NCBI GenBank assembly: GCA_017438085.1
Contig: JAFRWH010000221.1
Coordinates: 1 to 8,471, forward strand
Reading direction: 5' to 3'
Length of the DNA: 8,471 nucleotides
From: Bacillota bacterium
GTDB lineage: Bacteria > Bacillota_A > Clostridia > Peptostreptococcales > Anaerovoracaceae
Made by a program: the position numbers and the translations under genes. The notes under the pieces are model-generated. The model was not told where the DNA came from and searched no databases. It was given only the letters and a program-made list of their open reading frames with translations. Below are positions 1 through 6,474 of this stretch, piece by piece. Numbering within the stretch: position 1 is the first letter of the stretch; each line of letters starts with the position of its first letter.

Positions 1-1577
1 ATAAGATCCGACACCTCCGAAGGATCATCTCTTTCCATAAAGAAAAAGTCCGAGCTCCTGCTGCTGTAGGATGGATACTCGCCCCGGTTGATGGCGTGAG
101 CGTTCACCACAATAGCGCTTTCCTCCGCCTGGCGGAAGATTTCTGTAAGCTTGGTGACGTTCACAGTCTCGCTCTCTATTATGTCCCTGAGCACATTTCC
201 AGGGCCAACCGATGGCAGCTGATCCGCATCGCCCACCAGTATAAGTCTGGTCCCCGGCCTTACAGCCGCAAGCAGGGCATCCATCAGCTGTATATCCACC
301 ATGGACATCTCGTCCACGATTATGCAGTCGAGATCCAGTGGATTGTCCCTGTCTTTTCCGAAATACATGCGCTGGTCCGCGGGAGAATACATGGCCTCCA
401 GCAGCCTGTGTATGGTAGAAGCATCCCTGCCGCTGGCCTGGCTCATGCGTTTCGCAGCCCTGCCGGTAGGCGCCGCTAGAGCCGTCCTTACCCCTGCATT
501 CTCGAGTATGTTGAGTATAGTATTGATTATTGTGGTCTTTCCTGTGCCCGGACCGCCGGTGATCACAGAAATGCCGCTGGTTATAGCCATGATAACGGCG
601 CTTTTCTGCTTATCGGAAAGGCTCATACCGCTTTGGCGCTCGCTCAGAGCGATCATGTTTTCCGCATTGCCGCTGATATGGGACAGTTCTGCTTGTGAAA
701 GGGCGTAAAGCTTTGCCGCCACTCGCCTCTCAGCCTCAAAGATCTTCCTGAGCATCACGATACGCATACCCTTCAGATCTTCTTTAATGAGTTCGCCATC
801 CATAACCAGCTGGAATATGCCGTCGGATATGGTCTCCCGGTCCACATCCAGTATGGGCGCCAGCTCCTCAGTGAACTCAGCTTCGGCCATGAAGGTACTT
901 CCGTTGTCCATAAGGCGGTTGAGCCCGGCCAGTATACCGTAACGTATACGGGTGGGATGCTCCTTTGGAATGCCCAGCTGAGCTGCTATCTTATCAGCCT
1001 TTGCAAAGCCTATGCCATCAAGTTCCTCGATCAGTATATATGGGCTGGAACGCACCAGGGAAGCGGCTTCAGTGCCGAAGCGCTGGTAAAGCTTAAGGCA
1101 CATGTGGGGGCTCAGCCCGAAGGGCCCCAGTTCAAGCACCGTATCGGCATAGCCTTTGTGAGCCATGTAGCCCTCAACTATGGCGTCTTGCTTGGCTTTG
1201 CCTATGCCAGGAACCTCCCGCAGACGCTCAGGCTCTTCTGCTATGATGCGCAGGGTATCCATGCCAAGCTTTCTTACTATTGATTCTGCCAGTGCGGGTC
1301 CTATACCCTTTATGACTCCGCTGGAAAGAAATGCCGCAATTGAATCAGCAGAATCAGGAGCCAGCTCCGAGAAGCTTCCGAAAGCAAACTGCATGCCGTA
1401 GCGCGGATGGTTCTTCCACTCCCCTTCCAGCTGATATCTGCGGCCTTTTGAGGCAAGGGGAAGCTGGCCCGCTGCGGTGATAGTGCCTTCCTTTGTGGAA
1501 AAGGCCAGCACGCAGTAGCCATTGGCTTCATTCTGAAATATGATCCTTTCTATGCTTCCCTCAATAGCCTGTTTCAT
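1..1577 (-). CDS. recD2: RecD2-type ATP-dependent DNA helicase, C-terminus cut by window edge
   Basis: This is a superfamily 1B 5'-3' DNA helicase of the RecD2/YrrC type, which acts in DNA repair and fork maintenance without RecBC partners. The frame is open from an ATG at 1577 to the left edge, giving 525 visible residues; family members are usually above 700, so the last helicase motifs lie outside. Residues 1-70 form the N-terminal OB-like region typical of RecD2. Helix-hairpin-helix segments follow ('GIGPALAESI' at 91-100, 'VPGIGKAK' at 122-129, 'LDGIGFAKADKI' at 186-197). The Walker A motif GGPGTGKTT is at 341-349, with the catalytic lysine at 347. 'APTGRAAKRM' follows at 369-378, Walker B 'VDEMSMVD' at 421-428, 'VGDADQLPSVGPG' at 448-460 and 'LTEIFRQ' at 477-483. 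The start overlaps the yhaM stop as ATGA, and no clear Shine-Dalgarno precedes it, so translation is probably coupled. The N-terminal OB and HhH regions separate it from RecBCD RecD. Function is confident from motifs; partner proteins are unknown. Confidence 0.93.
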   Translation of the reverse strand, partial: MKQAIEGSIERIIFQNEANGYCVLAFSTKEGTITAAGQLPLASKGRRYQLEGEWKNHPRYGMQFAFGSFSELAPDSADSIAAFLSSGVIKGIGPALAESIVRKLGMDTLRIIAEEPERLREVPGIGKAKQDAIVEGYMAHKGYADTVLELGPFGLSPHMCLKLYQRFGTEAASLVRSSPYILIEELDGIGFAKADKIAAQLGIPKEHPTRIRYGILAGLNRLMDNGSTFMAEAEFTEELAPILDVDRETISDGIFQLVMDGELIKEDLKGMRIVMLRKIFEAERRVAAKLYALSQAELSHISGNAENMIALSERQSGMSLSDKQKSAVIMAITSGISVITGGPGTGKTTIINTILNILENAGVRTALAAPTGRAAKRMSQASGRDASTIHRLLEAMYSPADQRMYFGKDRDNPLDLDCIIVDEMSMVDIQLMDALLAAVRPGTRLILVGDADQLPSVGPGNVLRDIIESETVNVTKLTEIFRQAEESAIVVNAHAINRGEYPSYSSRSSDFFFMERDDPSEVSDL

Positions 1578-2551
1578 TCTTTAAATGTCGGTTTGTAGAG
1601 CATCCTTCCGTCCAGTGTTCTGATGCGTTCGGAGAAGTTTCCGGGTTCCACGTTGAAGAGCGCATCTTCGAAGTCGAACATTTTTGCATCCATCATGTCC
1701 AGATAGTGAAGCATTTCAGCCTCAGGGAATAAGGGCTTTACAGGGCTTCCGAATTCCGGCTCGTAATGATGCGAAAGAATCATATGCTCCAGCATTATCT
1801 TCTTTTCATCATCCAGACCCACTTCTCTTGCCAGCAGTTCCACCGCTTTTACGCCCTGTGCTATATGGCCCAGCATCTTGCCCTCAAAGCTGTATCCGGG
1901 AGATACGCCGAGCTCCGTGGATTCTATCTCGTTCAGCTTCTCCATATCGTGAAGTATCACTCCGCAGACTATCCAGTCGCGGTCCAGATTGGTATAGACT
2001 TCGCAGGCTCTGATTCCCATCATCAGCATGCGCTTGATATGATAAAGCAGGCCGGACATCTCCGCGTGATGATTCCTCATGGCTCCGGGATAATACAGCA
2101 GTCTGTCCCTGTTGTCCTGCAGGAATCTGACCGCCATCTTCCGCAGACCTTCATCGCCTATGGCCGATGCCCTTTCAAGCACATAATTGAACATGTCCGT
2201 ACCCTTTTCGGGAGCAGCCTTCACATAGTCGCTCACGTCCAGCTTGTCGGTATCGGGATCGTACTTGCGTATGCGCCCTATGCGCAGCTGTTTTGTGCCG
2301 TTCCATTCGTTGACGCTGGCCTTTACCTTGACCAGATCGCCCTCCTTTATCTTCGCAAATAAGGTCTCTTCCTCGGGGCTGACATCCCATTTCTTGCCGT
2401 TGATCTCTCCGCTGGAGTCCCCGAGATTCAGGTCCAGATAGACCTTTCCGTTGGAGCCCAGCTTAAGAGCCACCGCACGGACCATGTAAAATTCGGTGAA
2501 GCTGCCTTCTTCAGGCAGGTCGTTTATATAAAATTCCTTACTCAATTCCAT
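1574..2551 (-). CDS. yhaM: YhaM-family 3'-5' exoribonuclease (OB fold + HD domain)
   Basis: The 325-residue product matches the YhaM/Cbf1 family in length and layout. These cytoplasmic 3'-5' exonucleases degrade RNA and single-stranded DNA using metal ions. Residues about 18-95 form the OB-fold nucleic-acid-binding domain ('KVYLDLNLGDSSGEINGKKWD', 36-56). The HD phosphohydrolase domain spans roughly 160-290: 'NHHAEMSGLLYH' (160-171), the HD pair H201-D202 in 'GVILHDMEKLNEI', then 'LGHI' (227-230), 'LEHMILSHH' (254-262) and 'LHYLDMMDAKM' (281-291). All expected histidines and aspartates are present. The usual glycine in HDxGK is a glutamate here (HDMEK), a departure from the common motif. It is the first gene of a two-gene unit with recD2 and is divergent from nadE. 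The ATG at 2551 lies only one base from the AAGGAG ribosome site; a TTG two codons later (2545-2543) has 7-base spacing and may be the real start. Family assignment is strong; the in vivo substrate (RNA or DNA) is not decided by the sequence. Confidence 0.92.
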   Translation of the reverse strand: MELSKEFYINDLPEEGSFTEFYMVRAVALKLGSNGKVYLDLNLGDSSGEINGKKWDVSPEEETLFAKIKEGDLVKVKASVNEWNGTKQLRIGRIRKYDPDTDKLDVSDYVKAAPEKGTDMFNYVLERASAIGDEGLRKMAVRFLQDNRDRLLYYPGAMRNHHAEMSGLLYHIKRMLMMGIRACEVYTNLDRDWIVCGVILHDMEKLNEIESTELGVSPGYSFEGKMLGHIAQGVKAVELLAREVGLDDEKKIMLEHMILSHHYEPEFGSPVKPLFPEAEMLHYLDMMDAKMFDFEDALFNVEPGNFSERIRTLDGRMLYKPTFKE

Positions 2552-2552
2552 G

Positions 2553-2558
2553 CTCCTT
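2553..2558 (-). promoter_or_regulatory. Ribosome binding site of yhaM, spacing favours a TTG start
   Basis: AAGGAG on the minus strand is followed by a single C and then ATG (2551-2549), which is too close for efficient initiation. The in-frame TTG at 2545-2543 (third codon of the annotated protein) sits 7 bases from AAGGAG, the usual distance. Starting there would remove only Met-Glu from the N-terminus. Confidence 0.6.
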
Positions 2559-2591
2559 ATGAATTGCCGTGAATTACGATTTCAGGCAATA

Positions 2592-2620
2592 ATTATATAC
2601 TATTTTTGAGATTTTCGCAC
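2592..2620 (-). promoter_or_regulatory. Probable sigma-A promoter of yhaM-recD2
   Basis: On the minus strand a perfect TATAAT -10 box lies at 2597-2592, and transcription would start near 2585. At 17-base spacing the -35 position (2620-2615) reads GTGCGA, a poor match to TTGACA, so the call rests mainly on the -10 box and its place upstream of yhaM. It overlaps the opposing nadE promoter, so polymerases at the two sites may compete. Confidence 0.45.
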
Positions 2621-2636
2621 GGTTTTAGGCTATACT
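2606..2636 (+). promoter_or_regulatory. Probable sigma-A promoter of nadE
   Basis: TTGAGA at 2606-2611 and TATACT at 2631-2636 resemble -35 and -10 boxes, with a 19-base spacer that is slightly long. Transcription would begin near 2643, leaving a leader of about 22 bases that holds only the ribosome site. The -35 lies between the boxes of the divergent yhaM promoter. I see no riboswitch-sized leader and no obvious operator. Confidence 0.5.
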
Positions 2637-2651
2637 ATTGGGGAAAGATTC

Positions 2652-2657
2652 AGGAGG
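2652..2657 (+). promoter_or_regulatory. Ribosome binding site of nadE
   Basis: AGGAGG stands 7 bases before the ATG at 2665. This decides the start: the frame can be read back to a TTG at 2638, but that codon has no ribosome site and lies at the edge of the promoter. Confidence 0.85.
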
Positions 2658-2664
2658 GAAAACA

Positions 2665-4509
2665 ATGAAGGAATTCAAGATTGCAGCCGCCTGCCCAAGG
2701 CTCACACTGATGGATCCTAAGGCCAACGGAAAGGCGCAGATCGATACAGCAAGAGAAGCAGCCAGCCGCGGTGCGGGACTGATAGTATTCCCTGCAGCCA
2801 GCCTTGCGGGAATGACTTCCGCAAGGATCAGCCGCAGCTTTATGGACGAGCTTTCCATGGAAGCGCTCAGCTATATGACTGAGAGAAGCAAAAAAGAGAC
2901 CCTTTTTAAAAGCTGCTGCCTGGTGACGGGCTTTCCTTTTAAGAATGCCGTTGCTGCAGCATACATAAAAAACGGTGAGCTGAGCATAATAGAGGCTGCG
3001 CAGAGCATCAAAGCCCTTGACACGTCCGAATGCAGATACATGCTGCTTAGCGCCGGAAAAAGCATTTACGGAGTGAGGGCGCTTGAAAGCCTTCTGGCAT
3101 TCATCGAAAAGCTCCGGGCAGAAAAAGAAGAGGAAGGCATGGAAGGTCTGATCTTTATGGACGCCGCACCCGCTCTTGCAGGAAGCAAAGACAGGAGAAA
3201 ACAGCTGCTCCTTGAGATAAGCAAGTACCTTACAGGTCCTGTCATCTATGCGAATGCAAGCCCCGGAGAATCCACTGCAGATGGTGTTTATGACGGATGG
3301 TGCGCAGCTATACAATGCGGTAAGCTGCTGGAGGAAACCATGCCCTTTGCCAGCGACAATCTGCTGGTGGCATCTGCTCTGCTTCCGGAAAGCGAATACG
3401 AAAAGGTGCTGCTCAGAAACGCCAATTTCGAAAAGGCTGAAGCAGCCGCGCAGATGGGGGCCCGCAATCCCTGGCTGCCAAAGGAGCCGGAGGCTCTGGA
3501 TAAGTTCTGCGGGGAAGCTCTCGAGATCCAGGCCACAGGACTTGCGGAGAGGCTTATAAGAAGCTACGGCAGACGCTTTATAATAGGCGTGAGCGGAGGC
3601 TCGGACTCCACTTTAGCCCTTCTTGCAGCGGCAAAGGCATGCCAGAAGATGGACAAGCCCGCATCGGACATTATCGCAGTGACCATGCCGGGCTTTGGAA
3701 GCACCAGCCGCACAAGAAGCAATGCGGACATCATATCCGAAGCTCTTGGCTGCACCCATTACGATATCTCCATCGTTCCTGCGGTGGAGCAGCACTTCAG
3801 GGATATCGGTCAGGATCCGAAGAACTACGATGCCTGCTATGAAAACTCCCAGGCCAGAGAGCGCACCCAGATACTGATGGATCTGGCCAATATGCACAAC
3901 GGCCTTGTGGTCGGCACCGGCGACATGTCCGAACTGGCCCTGGGATGGTGCACCTATAACGGAGACCATATGTCCATGTACTGCGCCAACGGAGGGCTTA
4001 CGAAAACCGCTGTAAGAGCCTGCATAGCCCATGCCAGGAAGCAGATACTTGAAGGCAGCTGGCCTGTGGCAACAGGCCGCACAGATGAGCTGGCGGGGGC
4101 GCTTCAGGACATTCTCGACACACCTATCTCACCCGAGCTGCTGCCGCCGGACGAAAACGGCCAGATAGCCCAGGTGACAGAGGACAAGATCGGACCTTAC
4201 GAGCTTCACGACTTTTTCCTGTATCACTTCCTGGAAGGAGAAAGCCCCAAGGAGATACTTGCAGCTGCCGAGGAGGTCTTCTGCAAGCCGAACAAGGCTC
4301 TCACAGTAGCAGAATCCGACTTCGTATATGACAGCGGCACGATTAAAAAATGGCTGAAGAACTTCCTCAAGCGTTTCTTCAGCCAGCAGTTCAAGCGCAG
4401 CTGCATGCCGGAGGGACCGCAGATACTGAAATACAGCCTGTCTCCAAGAGGCGGATTGATATTCCCCTCGGATGCCTCCAGCAGCGCATTTACGGCGGAG
4501 ATCGAGTAG
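2665..4509 (+). CDS. nadE: NAD+ synthetase, glutamine-type fusion with a degenerate glutaminase domain
   Basis: NadE catalyses the last step of NAD biosynthesis: ATP-dependent amidation of nicotinate adenine dinucleotide. The 614-residue product has the two-domain layout of glutamine-dependent NadE. The C-terminal synthetase domain (about 285-614) is complete: P-loop 'SGGSDST' at 310-316, 'MPGFGSTSRT' at 341-350, 'NSQARERTQILMDLAN' at 394-409, 'GTGDMSELALGWCTYNGDH' at 417-435, and the conserved C-terminal 'FFSQQFKRSCMPEGP' and 'SLSPRGG' blocks. The N-terminal nitrilase domain (1 to about 240) keeps the fold landmarks 'GAGLIVFP' and 'NASPGEST' (197-204), but the three catalytic positions look lost. 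The family FPE motif reads FPA (Ala44), the 'K-x-x-LP-x-Y' lysine segment is absent (Ala112 in a plain alignment), and the CEDLW cysteine segment reads 'ALESLL' (Leu140). The enzyme may therefore use free ammonia, or ammonia supplied by a partner. The gene stands alone between a divergent operon and a terminator. Synthetase identity is very sure; loss of glutaminase activity is inferred from remembered family motifs. Confidence 0.93.
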   Translation: MKEFKIAAACPRLTLMDPKANGKAQIDTAREAASRGAGLIVFPAASLAGMTSARISRSFMDELSMEALSYMTERSKKETLFKSCCLVTGFPFKNAVAAAYIKNGELSIIEAAQSIKALDTSECRYMLLSAGKSIYGVRALESLLAFIEKLRAEKEEEGMEGLIFMDAAPALAGSKDRRKQLLLEISKYLTGPVIYANASPGESTADGVYDGWCAAIQCGKLLEETMPFASDNLLVASALLPESEYEKVLLRNANFEKAEAAAQMGARNPWLPKEPEALDKFCGEALEIQATGLAERLIRSYGRRFIIGVSGGSDSTLALLAAAKACQKMDKPASDIIAVTMPGFGSTSRTRSNADIISEALGCTHYDISIVPAVEQHFRDIGQDPKNYDACYENSQARERTQILMDLANMHNGLVVGTGDMSELALGWCTYNGDHMSMYCANGGLTKTAVRACIAHARKQILEGSWPVATGRTDELAGALQDILDTPISPELLPPDENGQIAQVTEDKIGPYELHDFFLYHFLEGESPKEILAAAEEVFCKPNKALTVAESDFVYDSGTIKKWLKNFLKRFFSQQFKRSCMPEGPQILKYSLSPRGGLIFPSDASSSAFTAEIE

Positions 4510-4536
4510 CAGCGCATTTTACAGCGACGATCGAAT
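4480..4536 (+). repeat. Imperfect tandem duplication of the nadE 3' end
   Basis: Bases 4480-4507 (coding the last residues SSAFTAEIE plus the first base of the stop codon) are repeated directly at 4508-4536. The copies match at 24 of 28 aligned positions, with one extra T in the second copy. The first copy ends in TAG and the second in TAA. Read in the shifted frame, the second copy encodes HFTATIE followed by a stop, close to the real terminus FTAEIE. The second copy lies outside the gene. Confidence 0.75.
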
Positions 4537-4550
4537 AATCAAAGCAAAAT

Positions 4551-4590
4551 AATACAGCGGTTCCAGACTCAGGAGCCGCTGTATTTTATG
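4551..4590. terminator. Bidirectional intrinsic terminator between nadE and the serpin gene
   Basis: A 14-base-pair stem (4551-4564 with 4572-4585, one G-T wobble) encloses the 7-base loop AGACTCA. On the plus strand the stem ends in TATTTTATGTTTT. On the minus strand it is followed by ATTTTGCTTT (4550-4541). The hairpin can therefore end nadE transcripts from the left and sigma-serpin transcripts from the right; the two genes converge on it. Confidence 0.85.
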
Positions 4591-4608
4591 TTTTACTGTA
4601 TCCGGGTT

Positions 4609-6474
4609 TTATTGTACAACTTGTCCATAGAAGAGAAGCTCAGGATCTTCGCTGCCGGTCACAAGAGCAAAGCTGAAGGGTCTGTCAGCAGTGAATTCTT
4701 TTGGCTCCTCAGGCTGAGGCATGGCAGAAGTAGCCCTCACCATAATTGCGGTAACCGCCGCAGCCTCTATCCCGTCCTCGTCCAGCTTGATCTTTGCCTT
4801 CTGCACGATGTCGGAGATGAACCAGTCGGCGCCTTCGCACATGGCGGAAAAGTCTGCGCTGCCATCCTGTCTGAAGGGCAGATCCGCGCCTCTGGCCTTA
4901 AGGAAATCCACGAATTCCTGATGGTCGAAGGAGCTTTCCACCTCGAATCTGGGCAGCTTGACAATCACTTCGCAGTATTCAGCCTTGGCCATCTTGTCTG
5001 CCAGGCCCTGCGTGCTTCCGAGAACGAATACCGCATTTACATTGCCATTCATAGGCATCACCACAAGCTGGGTGTCATCGTCTTCGTAATAAGCATATTT
5101 CTGGCGCTGCCTCATGAATTCCTTCTGAACAACAGTGCCGTCCAGGCAGCTGAAGTCTCCGGGCTGGGTAAAGCCCTCCTCGAAGCGCGCAAGCCAGCTG
5201 GTCCTGAGGTAGAGGGCATTTATGAGCACCGATGCTTCTTCCGACAGGTCATCTGCGATCTTGGGTATCATGCCATGGGTCTTTTCATCGCACCATCCGT
5301 TGACCTTGTCCGTGATGCTGCCGCTGTCTGCTTCGTTGGCTTCTGCATCGTAGCGCTCTGCCACATAGGACTTGTAGGAATCCTTCATCATTCCGGGCTT
5401 GTCGGCATTGTGCCACACGGAGTTGGCTATCTCAAAAGCCCCATCGGGAGCCTTTGCATCCGGACTCATAAACTGCTTATTCTTTTCAAATTCCTGCTTC
5501 TCTCTGTCAAGACGCTCGGCGAAAAGCCTGATGGCCTGATCAAGAGAATCGTACCAGGAATCCATCTCCGCAGCGCTGTCAAAGCCCGAAGCCTTGAGAA
5601 GCTGCGCTTTAGTCTCCCCTTCAGCGCCTGACACAGCAAGGGCAAGAGCCGCTTTAAAGGAAGTTGGAGAGAACAGGTAGTTCTTCTGTCTGAAGCCCTC
5701 TGCGTCTATAAAGTTGACCAGATCCGTTTCAAACTGACCGAATCCCAGATCTGTTTTCAGTTTTGCCTCGGTCTGCATTACAGATTCGTTTGTTCCTGCA
5801 TGGCTGCTGCCTGCGCCGTTGGAGGCAGCTTTTCCGGACTGTCCTGACGCTTCCGCAGGCATGGCGGAATCAGCTGTGAAAGCGGCGGAAGCCTCAGCAG
5901 AAGGCTCCTTCCCGGCTTCTTTCTCATTAGCCTCCTCGCCCCTTGCATTCAAAGCATCTGACTGCAGCGCTCCTTTAAGGTCTGTATCCGGAGCTTCCAC
6001 TGTCAGAGACTGTTTCAGCACTTCATCAGCCTTTGCTGACACATCGTCGCTGGCTTCCGCTGATAAATCACTATCGGCTTCCGTTGACGCCTCTTCGTCA
6101 GCATACTCCGGAACCTCTGCTTCTGTTGACATCTGTACTGATTCAGCTCCGCCGCTGGCGGAATTAGGTGCCGCAAAATCGGGTATTCCGCCTCTTAAAG
6201 CGATTCCTATCCCAAGGAAGATGCCAAGGCAGGCGGCAAGGGCCGGCAGAGCCTTTCTTAAGCGCCTGCTTCCCCGGGCTGCGGCTGCAGCGCTTGCTTT
6301 CTTATACCCCGAAGCAGCGGAATCCGGGCTGTAAGGATCCGCATCAAGTATCATATCATCGCTGATCTCCCCAAGACCATCGATGATACTCTCTGCGGCC
6401 TTAAGCTGCGCCGCGCTCATATTCTTTTCCGGAGCCTCGATCCCCGGTCCCCTCGTTATCTCTTCTCTGCTCAT
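4609..6474 (-). CDS. Membrane-anchored serpin, candidate anti-sigma factor
   Basis: The 621-residue product has four parts. Residues 1-74 are a cytoplasmic segment with 'GEISDDMILDAD' (35-46), a short motif I associate with clostridial proteins encoded beside sigma factors. It ends in the basic stretch 'RGSRRLRK' (68-75, approximately). Residues about 76-93 form one hydrophobic helix, giving an N-in, C-out topology. Residues 95-240 are an acidic Ala/Ser/Glu/Asp-rich linker. Residues about 244-621 form a serpin domain of full length: 'YLFSPTSFKAALAL', 'IANSVWHN' (349-356), 'VNGWCDEKTHGMIPKI' (391-406), 'SVLINALYLRTSW' (415-427), the hinge 'EDGIEAAAVTA' (566-576), 'FTADRPFSFAL' (594-604) and the terminal 'LLFYGQVVQ'. 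The small-residue hinge suggests an inhibitory serpin; counting from the hinge places the scissile bond at Thr582-Ser583. Serpins trap proteases covalently outside the cell. The start overlaps the sigma gene stop as ATGA, with AGAGGG (6489-6484) upstream. The serpin fold is sure; the anti-sigma role is inferred from context. Confidence 0.9.
   Translation of the reverse strand: MSREEITRGPGIEAPEKNMSAAQLKAAESIIDGLGEISDDMILDADPYSPDSAASGYKKASAAAAARGSRRLRKALPALAACLGIFLGIGIALRGGIPDFAAPNSASGGAESVQMSTEAEVPEYADEEASTEADSDLSAEASDDVSAKADEVLKQSLTVEAPDTDLKGALQSDALNARGEEANEKEAGKEPSAEASAAFTADSAMPAEASGQSGKAASNGAGSSHAGTNESVMQTEAKLKTDLGFGQFETDLVNFIDAEGFRQKNYLFSPTSFKAALALAVSGAEGETKAQLLKASGFDSAAEMDSWYDSLDQAIRLFAERLDREKQEFEKNKQFMSPDAKAPDGAFEIANSVWHNADKPGMMKDSYKSYVAERYDAEANEADSGSITDKVNGWCDEKTHGMIPKIADDLSEEASVLINALYLRTSWLARFEEGFTQPGDFSCLDGTVVQKEFMRQRQKYAYYEDDDTQLVVMPMNGNVNAVFVLGSTQGLADKMAKAEYCEVIVKLPRFEVESSFDHQEFVDFLKARGADLPFRQDGSADFSAMCEGADWFISDIVQKAKIKLDEDGIEAAAVTAIMVRATSAMPQPEEPKEFTADRPFSFALVTGSEDPELLFYGQVVQ

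Noticed and set aside
1766..2362. A 198-codon plus-strand frame opposite yhaM
   Set aside because: It is an antisense shadow of a conserved gene, rich in His and Tyr as expected from reversed codons, with no domain.
2638..2664. An upstream TTG start for nadE
   Set aside because: It has no ribosome site and lies just after the -10 box. The ATG at 2665 has AGGAGG at ideal spacing.
2552..2664. A possible riboswitch or NAD-responsive operator ahead of nadE
   Set aside because: The predicted leader is only about 22 bases long, and I see no clear palindrome or structured element in the gap.
4588..5631. A 347-codon open frame on the plus strand opposite the serpin gene
   Set aside because: It has no recognisable domain and overlaps the bidirectional terminator. 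It is the reverse complement of a well-supported serpin domain.
6226..6240. Lipobox-like 'LAAC' (residues 79-82) in the serpin protein
   Set aside because: Only about seven hydrophobic residues precede the Cys and the hydrophobic run continues after it, so it is better read as part of a single transmembrane helix.
5819..6334. A 171-codon Ala/Ser-rich open frame on the plus strand
   Set aside because: Its composition mirrors the low-complexity acidic stalk on the opposite strand, which rarely gives stop codons in reverse. No ribosome site supports it.
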